A DNA stretch of 64,000 nucleotides. Origin: Ryuthela nishihirai (lineage: Eukaryota; Arthropoda; Arachnida; Araneae; Heptathelidae). The notes below the pieces were generated by a model. That model did not search any database, was not told the DNA's origin, and was given only the letters and a program-made list of their open reading frames with translations. The position numbers and the translations under genes are program-made. Location: contig JAWZYU010000013.1 in the NCBI GenBank assembly GCA_038380435.1, forward strand, positions 10,739,901 through 10,803,900, in the 5' to 3' direction. Shown here one piece after another: positions 24,501 to 35,110 of this stretch; position 1 is the first letter of the stretch; each line of letters opens with the position of its first letter.

Positions 24501-26054
24501 TTTATGTGATGTGATAAAATGTGATGGGAAGGTTAGAAACCCTTCAACAATGGGCTTCCTGCTATCCCAAACAAAGAATCGGACGTGTAAATCACAATGT
24601 AGAAAATAAAAATAATATTTTTTCTGAATTTTTAAAAAGTTCCTACTTATGCAGAGTAGACTTTCTGTAATCCAATACTCTTGGATCTTAATTTCTTTTC
24701 TTTTCTGAGCCAAAAGAGATTTCAAAAACAAAATTAACACTTCAAACAAGGTATAAAAAATAACAGTCACAGTTCTTTCTTCAGTTCCACCACAAAAATA
24801 ACCATGAGGTTATCACTTGAGATACTGGCCACTAGAGAAAGTTTGTAAGCAAAAACACATTTTTCTTGAACAGTCAATATTTCATATTTGTATATTATTA
24901 AATTCCTCTTCTTTTTATTCTCGAAAAACGAAAACCCAGCAAAGGATGAATTCAGATTCTGTATAATAAAGAACTTTCCCTCCAAGAAACTGAGAATCAG
25001 GGTCTGAATTTTAAATCTATTGCTTTTACTGTAGCTTCTGCAGAGAAGAGATTTCATTGACAATTCTTCATCAATAATCTTCTTCATCTTTTCCTTCAGA
25101 ATTTGTCGTTAGCCTTGAAGCTGTTCTCACGGGTTGAGAACATTGCACTGGAATTACTGAAGTTTCTTTTTCACAAAAGCCATAACAAATGATTTTCTAG
25201 AATTTCTCCATTTCGTTTGACCAATATATACGCCGTTATAACTTCCCTGAAACGTTTTTTCCATTTCAGACTTAGCCCAATAAAACCAGAAAATAACAAA
25301 AATCTATATACAGCTTTCGGGTTTATCTTTGCTATAATACTAAATCGAATAATTATAGAGTTTGCATTTTGGTGAGCTCGTGAAAACCACCCAACATGCA
25401 CTATTAATGGTTAGTGGATTTTTTCCTTTTTCGTAAAGGTTACCGACTAGATACCAAGAAGTTTCAGGAAGATCTAACTGGTGGTTAATTAAGATATGTA
25501 CAATTTATTTAGGATACCTATTCAGTTTATATAAGAGCGCCATTATTTAGGTCTCGCTTAGCTAAAAGTTACCTATTGTCACTGTTGGCAAATCCCAGCA
25601 GGCATACAGAGGCTTCCACCGGGATGTAGCCATGCTGATATCAAAAAGTTATCAAAAGCAGCACCTGAAACGGCCCTTCTGTGGGAAGGTGAAATAGGAG
25701 GAGAGAGGCCTCCATTACCCCCTTTCAAAAGTCTCGTGGAGGCAAATATGTATGCACATACTGTTAACCTCGTCAATCCTTTGCCTCCACGACTGTCGAG
25801 TTTAGTGCCGGATCACAACATCCGCCGAAAGATAATCTCAAAAAGTATAATTTTGAGAATGGTATCTTTAAAGGTCATTGAAATGTCTGTTGGAGACTTG
25901 AGGAGTGTCATCATGGCTGTTCTGTCAAAAGAGGCGACGGGGAGGAGAGCGGAATCCAACCATTACTGAGGTGTTCGTTTTTTACATTTCTATCTTTTCA
26001 TTCGGAGGCAAAACGATACCTTTTCGAAGAATCTCTGGGAAAAGTTTTTTCATA
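24501..26054. other. No gene or repeat recognised
   Basis: Frames of up to 106 codons on the minus strand (24450-24770 and 24767-25087) abut each other but carry no family motif. The A+T-rich composition is enough to explain them. Confidence 0.4.
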
Positions 26055-26256
26055 AAATAAATAAATAAATATCCCCTCAAGCAGCTGCTTGCCACAGAGG
26101 TCAGACAGGAGTCTCTAAGTTTATACATCATAGTAGGTCTGTGAGAATGGCGGAACCTCAACAGAAAAACGACACGAACATCCATGCTTTATATGGGGCT
26201 CGAACCCAGGTCCCTTAGATCAGTAGCCAAGCGCGCTAATCACTCGCCCACGGAAC
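26055..26256 (-). mobile_element. SINE family B copy
   Basis: It has the same architecture as the copy at 10313. On the plus strand it reads from the (AAAT)n tail, through CCCCTCAAGCAGCTGCTTGCC and the body, to GCTCGAACCCAGGTCCCTTA and the A-box region ending near 26256. The terminal part of the head is altered (CACTCGCCCACGG). The first 3' palindrome is intact; the second is destroyed by substitutions. I saw no clear TSD. Confidence 0.9.
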
Positions 26257-27375
26257 GATATAACGATCAAAATTCCAATTATCGAGAAAAAATCCTATTA
26301 GCGTCTTTAAACCTGGCAACTATTAGCTGCGACAGTACAGGGCCACCTCTTCGCTTGACGGCAGGATTTGATCCCTCGAAGACGAATTGGTAAGCAAAAG
26401 GCGATATCCCATATTGACAGAAAATGCTTTACACAGAAAACAATTTTTATAGCGATTAAAATTCAGTATAGTATCTATTTCCAGAGAGTAATAACAATGC
26501 CTTCCACTATCGCTTTAGGTACATTGGGTATTTTTGATTTAAATCATTTATGGAAGGTTTAAAGAGTTTAAAAAATGAGTCTGACTGACTCTTTTGCTGA
26601 ACTTGCGATTCAGGAGATCTGTTCCTTTCGTTCTTAACGCTGTAAAGTCATTTTCCTCTTTCGTAAAGAAGATCGCCATGGAAGATGAATTTATTACAAA
26701 AATCCATTATTCGTGGGATCTCGTTTCTCTTATGCATATGTCTTATCCAAGTTAGTTGAAAGGATAAATAATCTTTAAACTTTCATCTTTAAAGACTTCA
26801 CCTCCTAGGTTCACAGATCCATTCGTCAGTTTTGTTACCCGTCTTGTGACGTCGTCGTCCCTCTTTCTGCGTCGAGAGATGACACCAAATTATCAAGTCA
26901 TCAATTTAGTACGCCCCTTAGCGTCTGCAGTCAACGATGGGTTATTAAAGTATCAGTTGGTTTCTGTTTTGAAACTGAATTTGTCCAAAGTGGCCGACAT
27001 GTTGCCTTGTATTTTAAACGTTGCTCCTTAGTTTCCCTGCAATTATTCTTTCATCAAAAGAGTATGTAGTGTCTAAAAAACGACGTTTTACGTTCATGCT
27101 GGCTTAAAACTAATTTTAACATGTCGCACAGATCTAATTATTAATTTTCAAAAATCTTTCTTTTATAATGATAGTTGCTTCTGATATTAAAAACTAAAGT
27201 TTGCATATTTTGGATTTTTTTCCTTTATATATATTAGTGTCATTGCTGCTTTATAAATTAAAAGACTTAACAAAAAATCCTTATTAAACGCTTTATGAAT
27301 GAAACGTTTAATAAGCAATGGTCAATGCAGTCAACTGTTTCAGAATGATGAAAACGATCACTAAAGCGATCTAAG
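26257..27375. other. No gene recognised; one hairpin
   Basis: A hairpin with 11-bp arms (CTTATTAAACG and CGTTTAATAAG) and a loop of about 14 nt lies at about 27280-27317. Nothing else was seen. Confidence 0.45.
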
Positions 27376-27945
27376 TTGCTCAGTGGCAGAGCTTCAATTC
27401 TTTTGACTGGAGTTACTCTTAGCCCCGTTCTTCAGTTTAAGTGTCTCGGGAATTGTGTGACAGGTGTTCATAACAGGCGACACGAATTTCAAACGAGAAC
27501 GGGCATTGCGGCTGCAACTTTTATGAATTTATGCAGATTAAGTGTATACGCTTATTTTCCCACAAAGACCAAAAGAAATTCGTTCTAAAAGTATATTGTG
27601 GTAATTAAACTTGGATCCTTTGTAATAAGATATTTGATACTTTTGGATCTAGATTCTTGCTCAACATTATGGGTATTATGTGTTTGATTATGCAAGTAAT
27701 GATGAAGTTAATCGAAAGAGTGAGTAATCGCCATTGAATTCATTCCTACGTAAGGAAAGTCTACATTGGTTTGGTCATGTTGCCCATATGCAAAACTACA
27801 GATTAGCCAACAGAGCTATGAGTAGTGTGTGTGTGTGTGTGCCAAAGGCCTCGGAGAAAGAGGGATTTTGTCAGAATGGATCTGCAGTGGTCAAATGCAA
27901 CGGTTGTAGCTCAGGATAAACGTTTGTGAAGAATTCGATTGTACA
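27376..27945 (+). pseudogene. LINE RT C-terminal remnant, same family as 53488-53740
   Basis: The first part, at about 27400-27590, resembles the RT connection region (LQFKCLGNCVTG, then RTGIAAATFMNL). The second, at about 27734-27945, contains LHWFGHVAHMQNYRLANRAM and, after a frame change, DFVRMDLQWSNATVVAQD. It aligns with the minus-strand fragment at 53488-53740. Relative to that copy, the stretch around RGRPRMRWADN is lost and a (GT)n run is inserted at about 27825-27842. It is a dead, 5'-truncated fragment. Confidence 0.8.
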
Positions 27946-30900
27946 GTTGGACCGTCGATGTATGGATGCAGAAGAGGTCGTCCAAAGTGAGACTTCCAAG
28001 TTGCAATCGGACTACTTTGTTCACGAGTGCCACCACTTTGGTTAAAGAATAATTTCTCTAAGATAAATGTTTAATATTAAAGCGGAATGCAGCTGCGGGG
28101 AATCGAATTCCGTTTTCATATTAAAAGAGAAAAAATAATAACTGCGGTTAAAAACTTCAGAGAATGTCTGGGCAATATTGTTTAATCTGAAAGGGAAGAA
28201 AGAGGCCGTTTTTCTGCGCTGGGACAAAAGGAGATCGCTGAAACAAAAACTGTCTCCAAAAATAATTTGTTTGGTATTATCTGAGAAACACTGCTGCGTG
28301 AAGAGAGGGATCGTGCTTAAAGAGCGAGACTAAACGATTTCAAATTTATGATGATGCGATAAGATCCATTAAATTGCATTGCAAGGGATGGAGAGGAGGC
28401 TGAGAAGAGATTCGGGATTTCAAAAACATCGTCGCCAAAGAAACGAATCATGTGGATGCGATTTTGTAGAGGACTTGGCGTTCGCCTTCGGTAATTGTCT
28501 GAAATAATAAATCTTTGAAGAAGTATTGCGAGGTTTTTGTCTTTAGAATACAAAATGAAACACTTTACTGCGAAGATTCGATTTATGAGGAATATTTTAA
28601 AATCATTCTTCCAAAACGAAACTTCAGTAGAATCAATCAAACAATTGCTAAAAGGTTTTTCGCTTCGATTAGTTTGGGTCTGTTGTTTTCAGTTTTTTTT
28701 TAACTAGAGTTTGAAGCAATTTGGAATTAATGAAACACCTCCACCACCTGAGAGTGATTATTGTGGATCAAAGGCAGAGAATGTCTTAGCAGAGGAGAAA
28801 AATTACAATTTACGAAATAATCCGTGTCTCTCTCCCAGTGTAATGATGAATGGAGGAGAGAGCGAGTCTCAGCAGTCGAATCTATTGCTCCCAATGTTAA
28901 TAAAACGATATCAGTGACCCTAGGAGAGTCGGTTTTCCAATAATGTTAGAGTAGGCCTTTTCACACTGTGGATAAGGCAAAATATAAATCTCAAATATTG
29001 ATTTATTGTGTAATAAAGGGAAAGATTAATCTATCCTTTTCATCATCCCTCTGATAAAAATGATCGGATTGTATATAAATAGAGATGATACTTCTCATTA
29101 TGGAAACTCTTGGCCAATTTGTCTTTTGTCTGGTTATCTATAAATATTTTCTCTTTGCACTGCATATATTCAAAAGAATGCGAATAACATATTCCGTTTC
29201 TCAAAAGCAGTACTTTATATGCATGTGTGTGTGCGTGAATGGTCTTTCCTTTAAAAAATTACATAAAAAAGAAAGTTTATTATTTTAAGAAGAAATCCCC
29301 TTTCGATATCTCCTTCTTCCTTTCTGAAGACAGAGAATCGTAAGGCAGAATCCCTAAGTGAGACGGTCATTTATTAAGTTATGCATTTATTTATCAATCG
29401 TAATTCAAATAACTATTTGGAAAGCAATTTTGAGTTATTTAGATGTTCATTTATTTCAACACAAATAAGGAAAGAAAAAGAGGTGGACTTTATACAAGAT
29501 AAAAATGGAAGAGAATATTCATATCAAACGTTTTTACATAACCTAAAAAATTTCAAAACTTTTAATCAATTGGGGAGTGATTTGGAGTGGATATAACGCC
29601 ATAAAACTTTGTTCTCTACCTTGCTTTTCAGGCATTTTCAGATTTAAATTTTATCGAAATACAAAAACATCAAAGACTATTCACGTATGTATAAATAAAA
29701 TAGTGCTCATTACTGTTTATGTTTTTCGTATTCTTTTAAAGCAATTCTTTGTAAGAAGAAAATACGTATAGACAACCTCGAGAAATGTGTCCTGCGATCA
29801 TTACATCCACAGAGACAGAATGAGGACTGATCAATGAAAAGGATGGATCGCCATCAGCTCCGGGCTCTGCTCCAATCACCACAGTTGACATAGGGACGAA
29901 ACCTCCTCTGCGTTTCGCCCATCATCTGGCCTCCGTGTACTCAGGTATGCTCTAACCCAACAACAGCATTGTGTAAGTCCGATGTCCCAAACAACGCATG
30001 TGTCGATGGATCTCGTGGTCAGTGTTATCTGTCGTCAACCGATGATCCTCTCGTGCTCGGTATTTATCACTTTGGGATTTGGGAGAGTAACGCTCTGAGA
30101 GACGTTGCCCTGCCAACGTCCTCCTCTTCCTGCAGACGAGAGCGCAACATGAAACCTCTCCTAATCCAAATTGCCACACGCTTTCGTTGCTTCCACCCCC
30201 CCCCCCGTATAATTAATCTCCCAAGTAACATTCGCTGAGAAATTGGAATCATTTGAATATTTTAGCCAATACAAAGCTTAATGCGATTTGCATCTGCCTT
30301 TCCTCCTTCCTGGTGTTACAATTTTCATGCTGCGAAGCGTAAAGAAAAAGGTAATCGACGATTACATGCCTAGTGAAAATTTTTCGGTGTCTTATTCTAT
30401 TTTTGAAATTAATATGCTTAGGGTACATTTTACTTTTAAATGCCTATAGCACATTTAAAAATTAGAAAATGCTCAATATTCACAATTTCGAAAACGCAGA
30501 CTTCTAAATCACAGCAAAGATCGTTAACTGCAGAATGACGTTGTTTAAATTCCTCGAAATCAATTCCATTTTCTGTTAGAAGCTCGATTCTTAACAGAGG
30601 AATGATAAATAAGCAATAAATTGAGACTTGAAACTTTCGTTTGTATGAATTCCTGAGATGATAACAAGGATTCCAATCAGAGGCGCAGCAAGAGAGCTAC
30701 GCCACATGAAACGACATCATTTTGATTAACCGGCATGCAACAGAGGCCGGCGATGCTTCTGCCACAGAACATGTTGAATTGTAGATGGCTGCAATAACCG
30801 CCCTTCTAATTGCTTCCATGAATCATTCTTACACACATGAAGAGCGCTCCTCTTGGAATTCCGAAATTACAGAATCTCCTCTCCTGGTAACTCCGCTTGA

Positions 30901-31079
30901 CTAACTCAAGTATTTGGAATAAACGACTTAATGCGCTGTTTCTCACTCGGTCCGATGGTTGACAAAATTTGGCATCCCACTTGGACGCAAAGGATTGTTT
31001 ACAAGTACAAATTCTCTTCGGCTATCATTATCGTCGCTGCTCTGGAACTCGTCCCCAGATTCCTCTTCCCTGGTTCTTT
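27946..31079. other. No gene recognised
   Basis: Frames at 28317-28640, 28515-28703, 29381-29596 and 29969-30238 were examined and show no known motif. A C run lies at about 30198-30208. The patch at 29850-30180 is more GC-rich than its surroundings, but I cannot assign it. Confidence 0.4.
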
Positions 31080-31117
31080 CTTTGGGGTTTCATGGCGCAA
31101 GAGCAACTAAGGCCATG
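31080..31117 (-). mobile_element. Short piece of a LINE 3' terminus
   Basis: The sequence TTTGGGGTTTCATGGCGCAA plus GAGCAACTAAGGCCAT matches the 3' terminal hairpin region of the LINE at 49423-49953, in the same orientation. Only about 38 bp are recognisable. Confidence 0.5.
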
Positions 31118-31779
31118 TCCAGCAAGGGTGGTTCTTCCTCCTTTTAAACCTATATTATCATTGCTCACTTCTGGCACAAACTAACTCAAAGAACCTTTGC
31201 ATCTGGAGCACGAGAATCGCACAACAGAGTCGAGGATAGCAGCCTCCATGAGAACAGTCTCCATGGGAACAGCCTCTTCCTAGTGAATCATAGATCATTA
31301 AAATTCTTTTAATTATTGGGAAGATGTTTAATACGCACAGGAAAACCAACGCAAAGACGCATTCAACATGAAAATATTTATTTATTGTGTTACATTACGT
31401 ACGCTACTCGACACCCCCCCACCTCCAGAAGGAGCGGATAAATCCAGGGCTGGATCTAAGGGAGGGATGCCAACTCCTCTCCTCCCCCGTTTCCCCCTCT
31501 GAGAATGCTGGGTAAGAATAATCGAGGTCAAACATCAATAAACTTCTGCATATTTCAATCATTTTTAATGATTGTTTTTTAACCTGTGAAGCGAAAGAGA
31601 AAATGTTACACTGCAATGCAAATCCAATCTCTTGGCACCCTCTTTCACTCTTCTCCGGTTCGATCGTGTCGCTTGCCCCTCTTCCTCCCTCTTCCCCCCC
31701 CCTTTATTTATTTTAGATCCTCGACTGTTTGAAACCCATCGTAGAAACAGATGATCCGATGGGAATGGCATGATTTCGT

Positions 31780-32990
31780 TCATAGCTCAACGCCACGAAA
31801 AAAATGTCGTAGAGTAAAATGTGTGTCCTTTAATAGGTATGCAGTGCCATCGCCATCGCTGCACAGAGGCAAATGCATTTCTGATGGTGTCCTCAGAGAT
31901 GACACGTACATGTGGGAAGGTGTATTTTTTTGTCCAGATGAGGGTGGGCTTGCACGAGACGTCCGATGGACGACAGTTCTGGGCACATGGCAGCCCACAA
32001 AGTAGTCTGGGTCACAAGTAACCGTGCAGACAAGTTCTAGCGATGACATCAATATGTGGTCCAGCGTTATCTTGCTGGGAGATGGCATCGTGGATACAGT
32101 CGCTCAAAAAATATCCGAACACCATGGTTGATTACAGAATTCAGAAAAATATCTGGCAACATTTTTTTAGAAATCAGTGATCTGGCATCCTTCGTGTACT
32201 GTACAACCTTCGTGTCACGTGACACGAAGGTTGCCAGATCACTAATTTCTAAAAAAATCGTTGCCAGATATTTTTTCTGAATTCTGAAATTAACCACAGC
32301 GTTCGGATATTTTTTTGAGCTACTGTACCTGCCAGAAATGGTGGTGCAACTGGCTGTAGGATATTGCCCCATATTGCTCGGAATTCCCATTGCCGATTAC
32401 AGAAGTGAGTTACTGTTACATGTGACAGAATTCCATGTGATAACGAGGCATTTTATCTGCGAGCGATTCACGGAAAATGAGTGGATCGGCCCCACGCATC
32501 TGCAGAAGTGAATACGATGATCTTCAGCATCCAGGCCGAGCCTCGTCGCTGAAGGCAACCAGTTGCCATTCCGCATTCCACTAACTCTACCCCGACATCA
32601 GCCCAGATGAACCCAAAATCAACGAGTGGTGAAGGGAAAACAACGCAAAGGAGGCGAGGCCACAGGACACCTGCATCTGCCATTCACCTGTCAATGAGTT
32701 GAGTGGTGATGGAAGCTTCAGATGAACAATAACTGCGGTTGGGTTGCTCTACCGCCTACCGACGCATCCAGTGACCGACCCGTGATCTTCTGCGTCTGAG
32801 AGTCCCTTATTAGGTACGATGACTCAGAACACCTTCCTGTGATCACTGGCGCCAATAACTTTCAATCCTTCTTGCATCGTGACCCACACAGCACTTGAAC
32901 ATGTCCACGCTGCTGATAGGGTTGGCGATAGATTCGTTCTCAATATCTGCTATCCATACTCTTTCGTAGCTTCTAGCTGACGACGTCAAT
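31780..32990 (-). pseudogene. Degenerate Tc1-like transposase, split by a MITE
   Basis: Read on the minus strand, pieces in several frames follow the order of a Tc1-family DDE transposase. A weak HTH-like region is at about 32990-32700. A segment matching the first catalytic motif, EWQLVAFSDEARPG, is at about 32575-32530. A piece like the WGAISY block is near 32380. The second catalytic motif, QQDNAGPHIDVIAR, is at about 32079-32038, and LWAAMCPELSSIG near 32000 holds the third position as E. Stops and frameshifts are frequent, and the 229-bp MITE at 32097-32325 interrupts the gene just before the second motif. I could not identify the terminal inverted repeats, so the element ends are uncertain. 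It has no function now. Confidence 0.8.
32097..32325. mobile_element. 229-bp MITE nested in the Tc1 remnant
   Basis: The ends CAGT(C/A)GCTCAAAAA and the next roughly 85 bp are inverted repeats, including TATCCGAAC and CAGAATTCAGAAAAA followed by TATCTGGCAAC. TA dinucleotides flank both sides (32095-32096 and 32326-32327). The centre contains a perfect 24-bp palindrome, CCTTCGTGTCACGTGACACG plus AAGG (32207-32230). The left arm carries an extra 18 bp that duplicates part of CCTTCGTGT, so the arms are unequal. It has no coding capacity. Confidence 0.9.
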
Positions 32991-33329
32991 GCTTGAAACG
33001 TTTGCCTCAGGCGCTCAGATTTCGTCTTATCGTCTTCAGCAGATACAGCGTTTGCTATAGCAATGTAATCATTTGCATTCTATCACACGTGTGATCACAC
33101 TGATCCACGTGCAAATCCGACAGCTCCTGCTGAGAAGGCAAGATGTGTATGTTTTAAAAATTGTATAAAAGTAGATTATGAAAATCTTTAGGAAAACCCC
33201 CAACAGTTTTCGATCCTTTTCCCATTGGGAACCTCTTTAACAGTTATACCCGACAGAACCACGTGAAGACTCCATATTACTACGAAAAATCCAACAGATA
33301 AACATTTATTCACCTGCTTGTCTTTTAAT

Positions 33330-33535
33330 GGAAAAAAATAATAAAAATAAATACGCCCTCAAGCAGCTGCTTGCCACAGAGATCTGACAGGAGCCTGTCA
33401 GTTTATATGCCAGAGTAGAAGGTCTGTGAGGATGGCAGGACCTCAGCAGAAAAACGACTCATACATCCATGCCTTCCCGGGTTTCGAGCCCCCCCCCCCC
33501 TTAGATCAGTAGCCAAGCGCGCTAACCACTCGCAA
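33330..33535 (-). mobile_element. SINE family B copy, head damaged
   Basis: On the plus strand, an A-rich tail (AATAATAAAAATAAATA) leads into CCCTCAAGCAGCTGCTTGCC, the complete body and the reversed B-box (TTTCGAGCC). A C run of about 12 replaces part of the head at 33489-33500. The A-box region follows and ends near 33535. Both 3' palindromes are intact. I saw no TSD. Confidence 0.9.
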
Positions 33536-33963
33536 TTTCAGCCATGCTCTTTGAAGGTGTACCCACAGTAACTTACTAGAGTTCTTGCAAAATATTTGCA
33601 CATTATTTTGAGCCTGTACTTTTCCTTCTACCTTGCTTGGCCAGGCCAATGAGCTATCAACCTCAGCTCTGTTAAGGCAGAATGTGCAACATCTGTCTAT
33701 GAGTCCCAATCAGATGCTGCATCTTAAGGTCTTCTCTTCTTCTGATAAGTAACATAAAGTTCATTTGTAAAGAACAAAGTTTCCAATTTGGTTTCCACTT
33801 ACCATCGATACTCACTTTCATCATCATGAGCTACTCGCACTTCTTCTTATTGGATCGAAATTATTCATCTCACGGTTTTATCGGAGAATTAGACGTTGTA
33901 CATTTTAATGCCACGTAAGTGCATTGATCCTAGATTTAAAAAAGCAGAGGGTTAAGCGTAAAA
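33536..33963. other. No gene or repeat recognised
   Basis: This is spacer sequence between two SINE copies. The minus-strand frame at 33506-33709 starts inside the SINE and is not supported. Confidence 0.4.
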
Positions 33964-34293
33964 TGTTGTTTTCCCTCTGAGCGGCACTTCGTTTTGCACA
34001 CAATAGGATAAATGTCCAGGCGACAAAAATCCTATGAAGTTGAGAGAAAGTTTGAAAACGAAATCCACTGTTGTGGACAGCTGTTAGGATATAGACGGAA
34101 GCGTCCCCTTCAACGCCATCTAGTGTGTTGTTTAAAACACCCTGGGTATATATATACATGATGCCACACCTCAACGTCCCATTCAGAGGACTGAGCTCTT
34201 TTCGAGCCTTCTCACTGAGGTGGGGGCGGGCACAATTCCGACTCCGAACCTCGCAGTTGCAGATTACGAGGCTGACACCCTACCGCCTGGGAC
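33964..34293 (-). mobile_element. SINE family A, old diverged copy
   Basis: Despite many changes, the reverse complement follows the SINE A consensus from the tail side (TGTTTTCCCTCTGAGCGGCA at about 33965) to the B-box region and GCAGATTACGAGGCTGACAC near 34275. In between are GACAGCTGTTAGGATATAGA and CAACGTCCCATTCAGAGGAC. The (AACCC)n tail and the outermost head are lost. The opposing frames at 33905-34174 and 34125-34361 lie in it and are not genes. Confidence 0.8.
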
Positions 34294-34839
34294 AATCTAA
34301 AATGAAACTAAATAGTCTTCGATTATTTATGTCATTCTCCCTCCTCTCCTCTGACAGTTGATCTCGACAGTGATCCGTGACCTGCAGTTGAGGAAATCTT
34401 TCTTTTGCTACTGATTCGGGAACTTACACTTTCCGAGGACATGACAGTTCAGCCTTGAAATGAAAAACTCCGTTCCAACAGATGATCATCGAATTAAGCA
34501 AAGCAACGCTGATTAGATTTTAATGAACGGTCACGCTACTTTCAAGTTTCGATTGTTGTTTTTTTCACTTAAGAGTGATTACAATTCGAAATCCCCGATG
34601 CATAACAGTGCATTCATGGAAACGGTTTTAATTCTACGCCGCCTCAAGTAGAGAAGCGAGGCTGCCTCTCATAATCCTTCGCTATGTCTTGGTGATGCAG
34701 AGCAGCCATTCTCCTTCTCCTCTGCCTCGTTTCAAGACATCCGATCAAACACGGCAATGCTTTCGCCACCGTCAACCGACTCGCACGTCCACCCATTTCC
34801 CTCCGCTATCCGTGTCCAAGTGGCATCATTAGCCACGCC

Positions 34840-35110
34840 TGACGTCACATCCAAGTCGCCCGTTCTGCTAATGACGTCACAATAACCAATTATTTCACGC
34901 AATCACTCATTTGCCGGCGGAGGCCGAGGCGACAATGTTCCGTTTCTCTGTTTGCGTTCGAGATCATCGGGCCGTAAGTCAAGGAGACTACCGCGCTCGA
35001 AGCACGAGCAGACAGCGGCACACGGACAGAGGGCAGGTCGGAGGAACCGCGCGCGAGACAGAGAGAGAACCTCTAATGGCACGTGTATCAGTCGCTCCGT
35101 GATCGCCACG
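34840..35110 (+). promoter_or_regulatory. Candidate promoter and first exon: two CRE sites, CCAAT box, 5' splice site
   Basis: Two perfect palindromic CRE/ATF sites (TGACGTCA) lie 32 bp apart, at 34840-34847 and 34872-34879. ACCAAT follows at 34885-34890. Downstream the sequence becomes clearly GC- and CpG-rich, unlike its surroundings. ATGTTCCGTTTCTCTG begins at about 34935, and the string GGGCC followed by GTAAGTCA at about 34973 is a strong 5' splice-site match. Paired CREs next to CCAAT and a CpG-rich transcribed stretch are typical of animal promoters. That this one is used is inference; no downstream coding exon is recognisable in the window. The short frames on both strands here do not resemble proteins. 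Confidence 0.35.

Noticed and set aside
31780..32088. 102-codon minus-strand protein
   Set aside because: The frame is one of several overlapping pieces of the decayed Tc1 transposase; the catalytic QQDNAGPH block lies in a different frame.
34131..34150. Transposon-like terminus AAAACACCCTGGGTA
   Set aside because: It lies inside the diverged SINE A copy at 33964-34293 and aligns with the consensus around TTTAACGTGCACAGGGTA, so the likeness to mariner ends is accidental.
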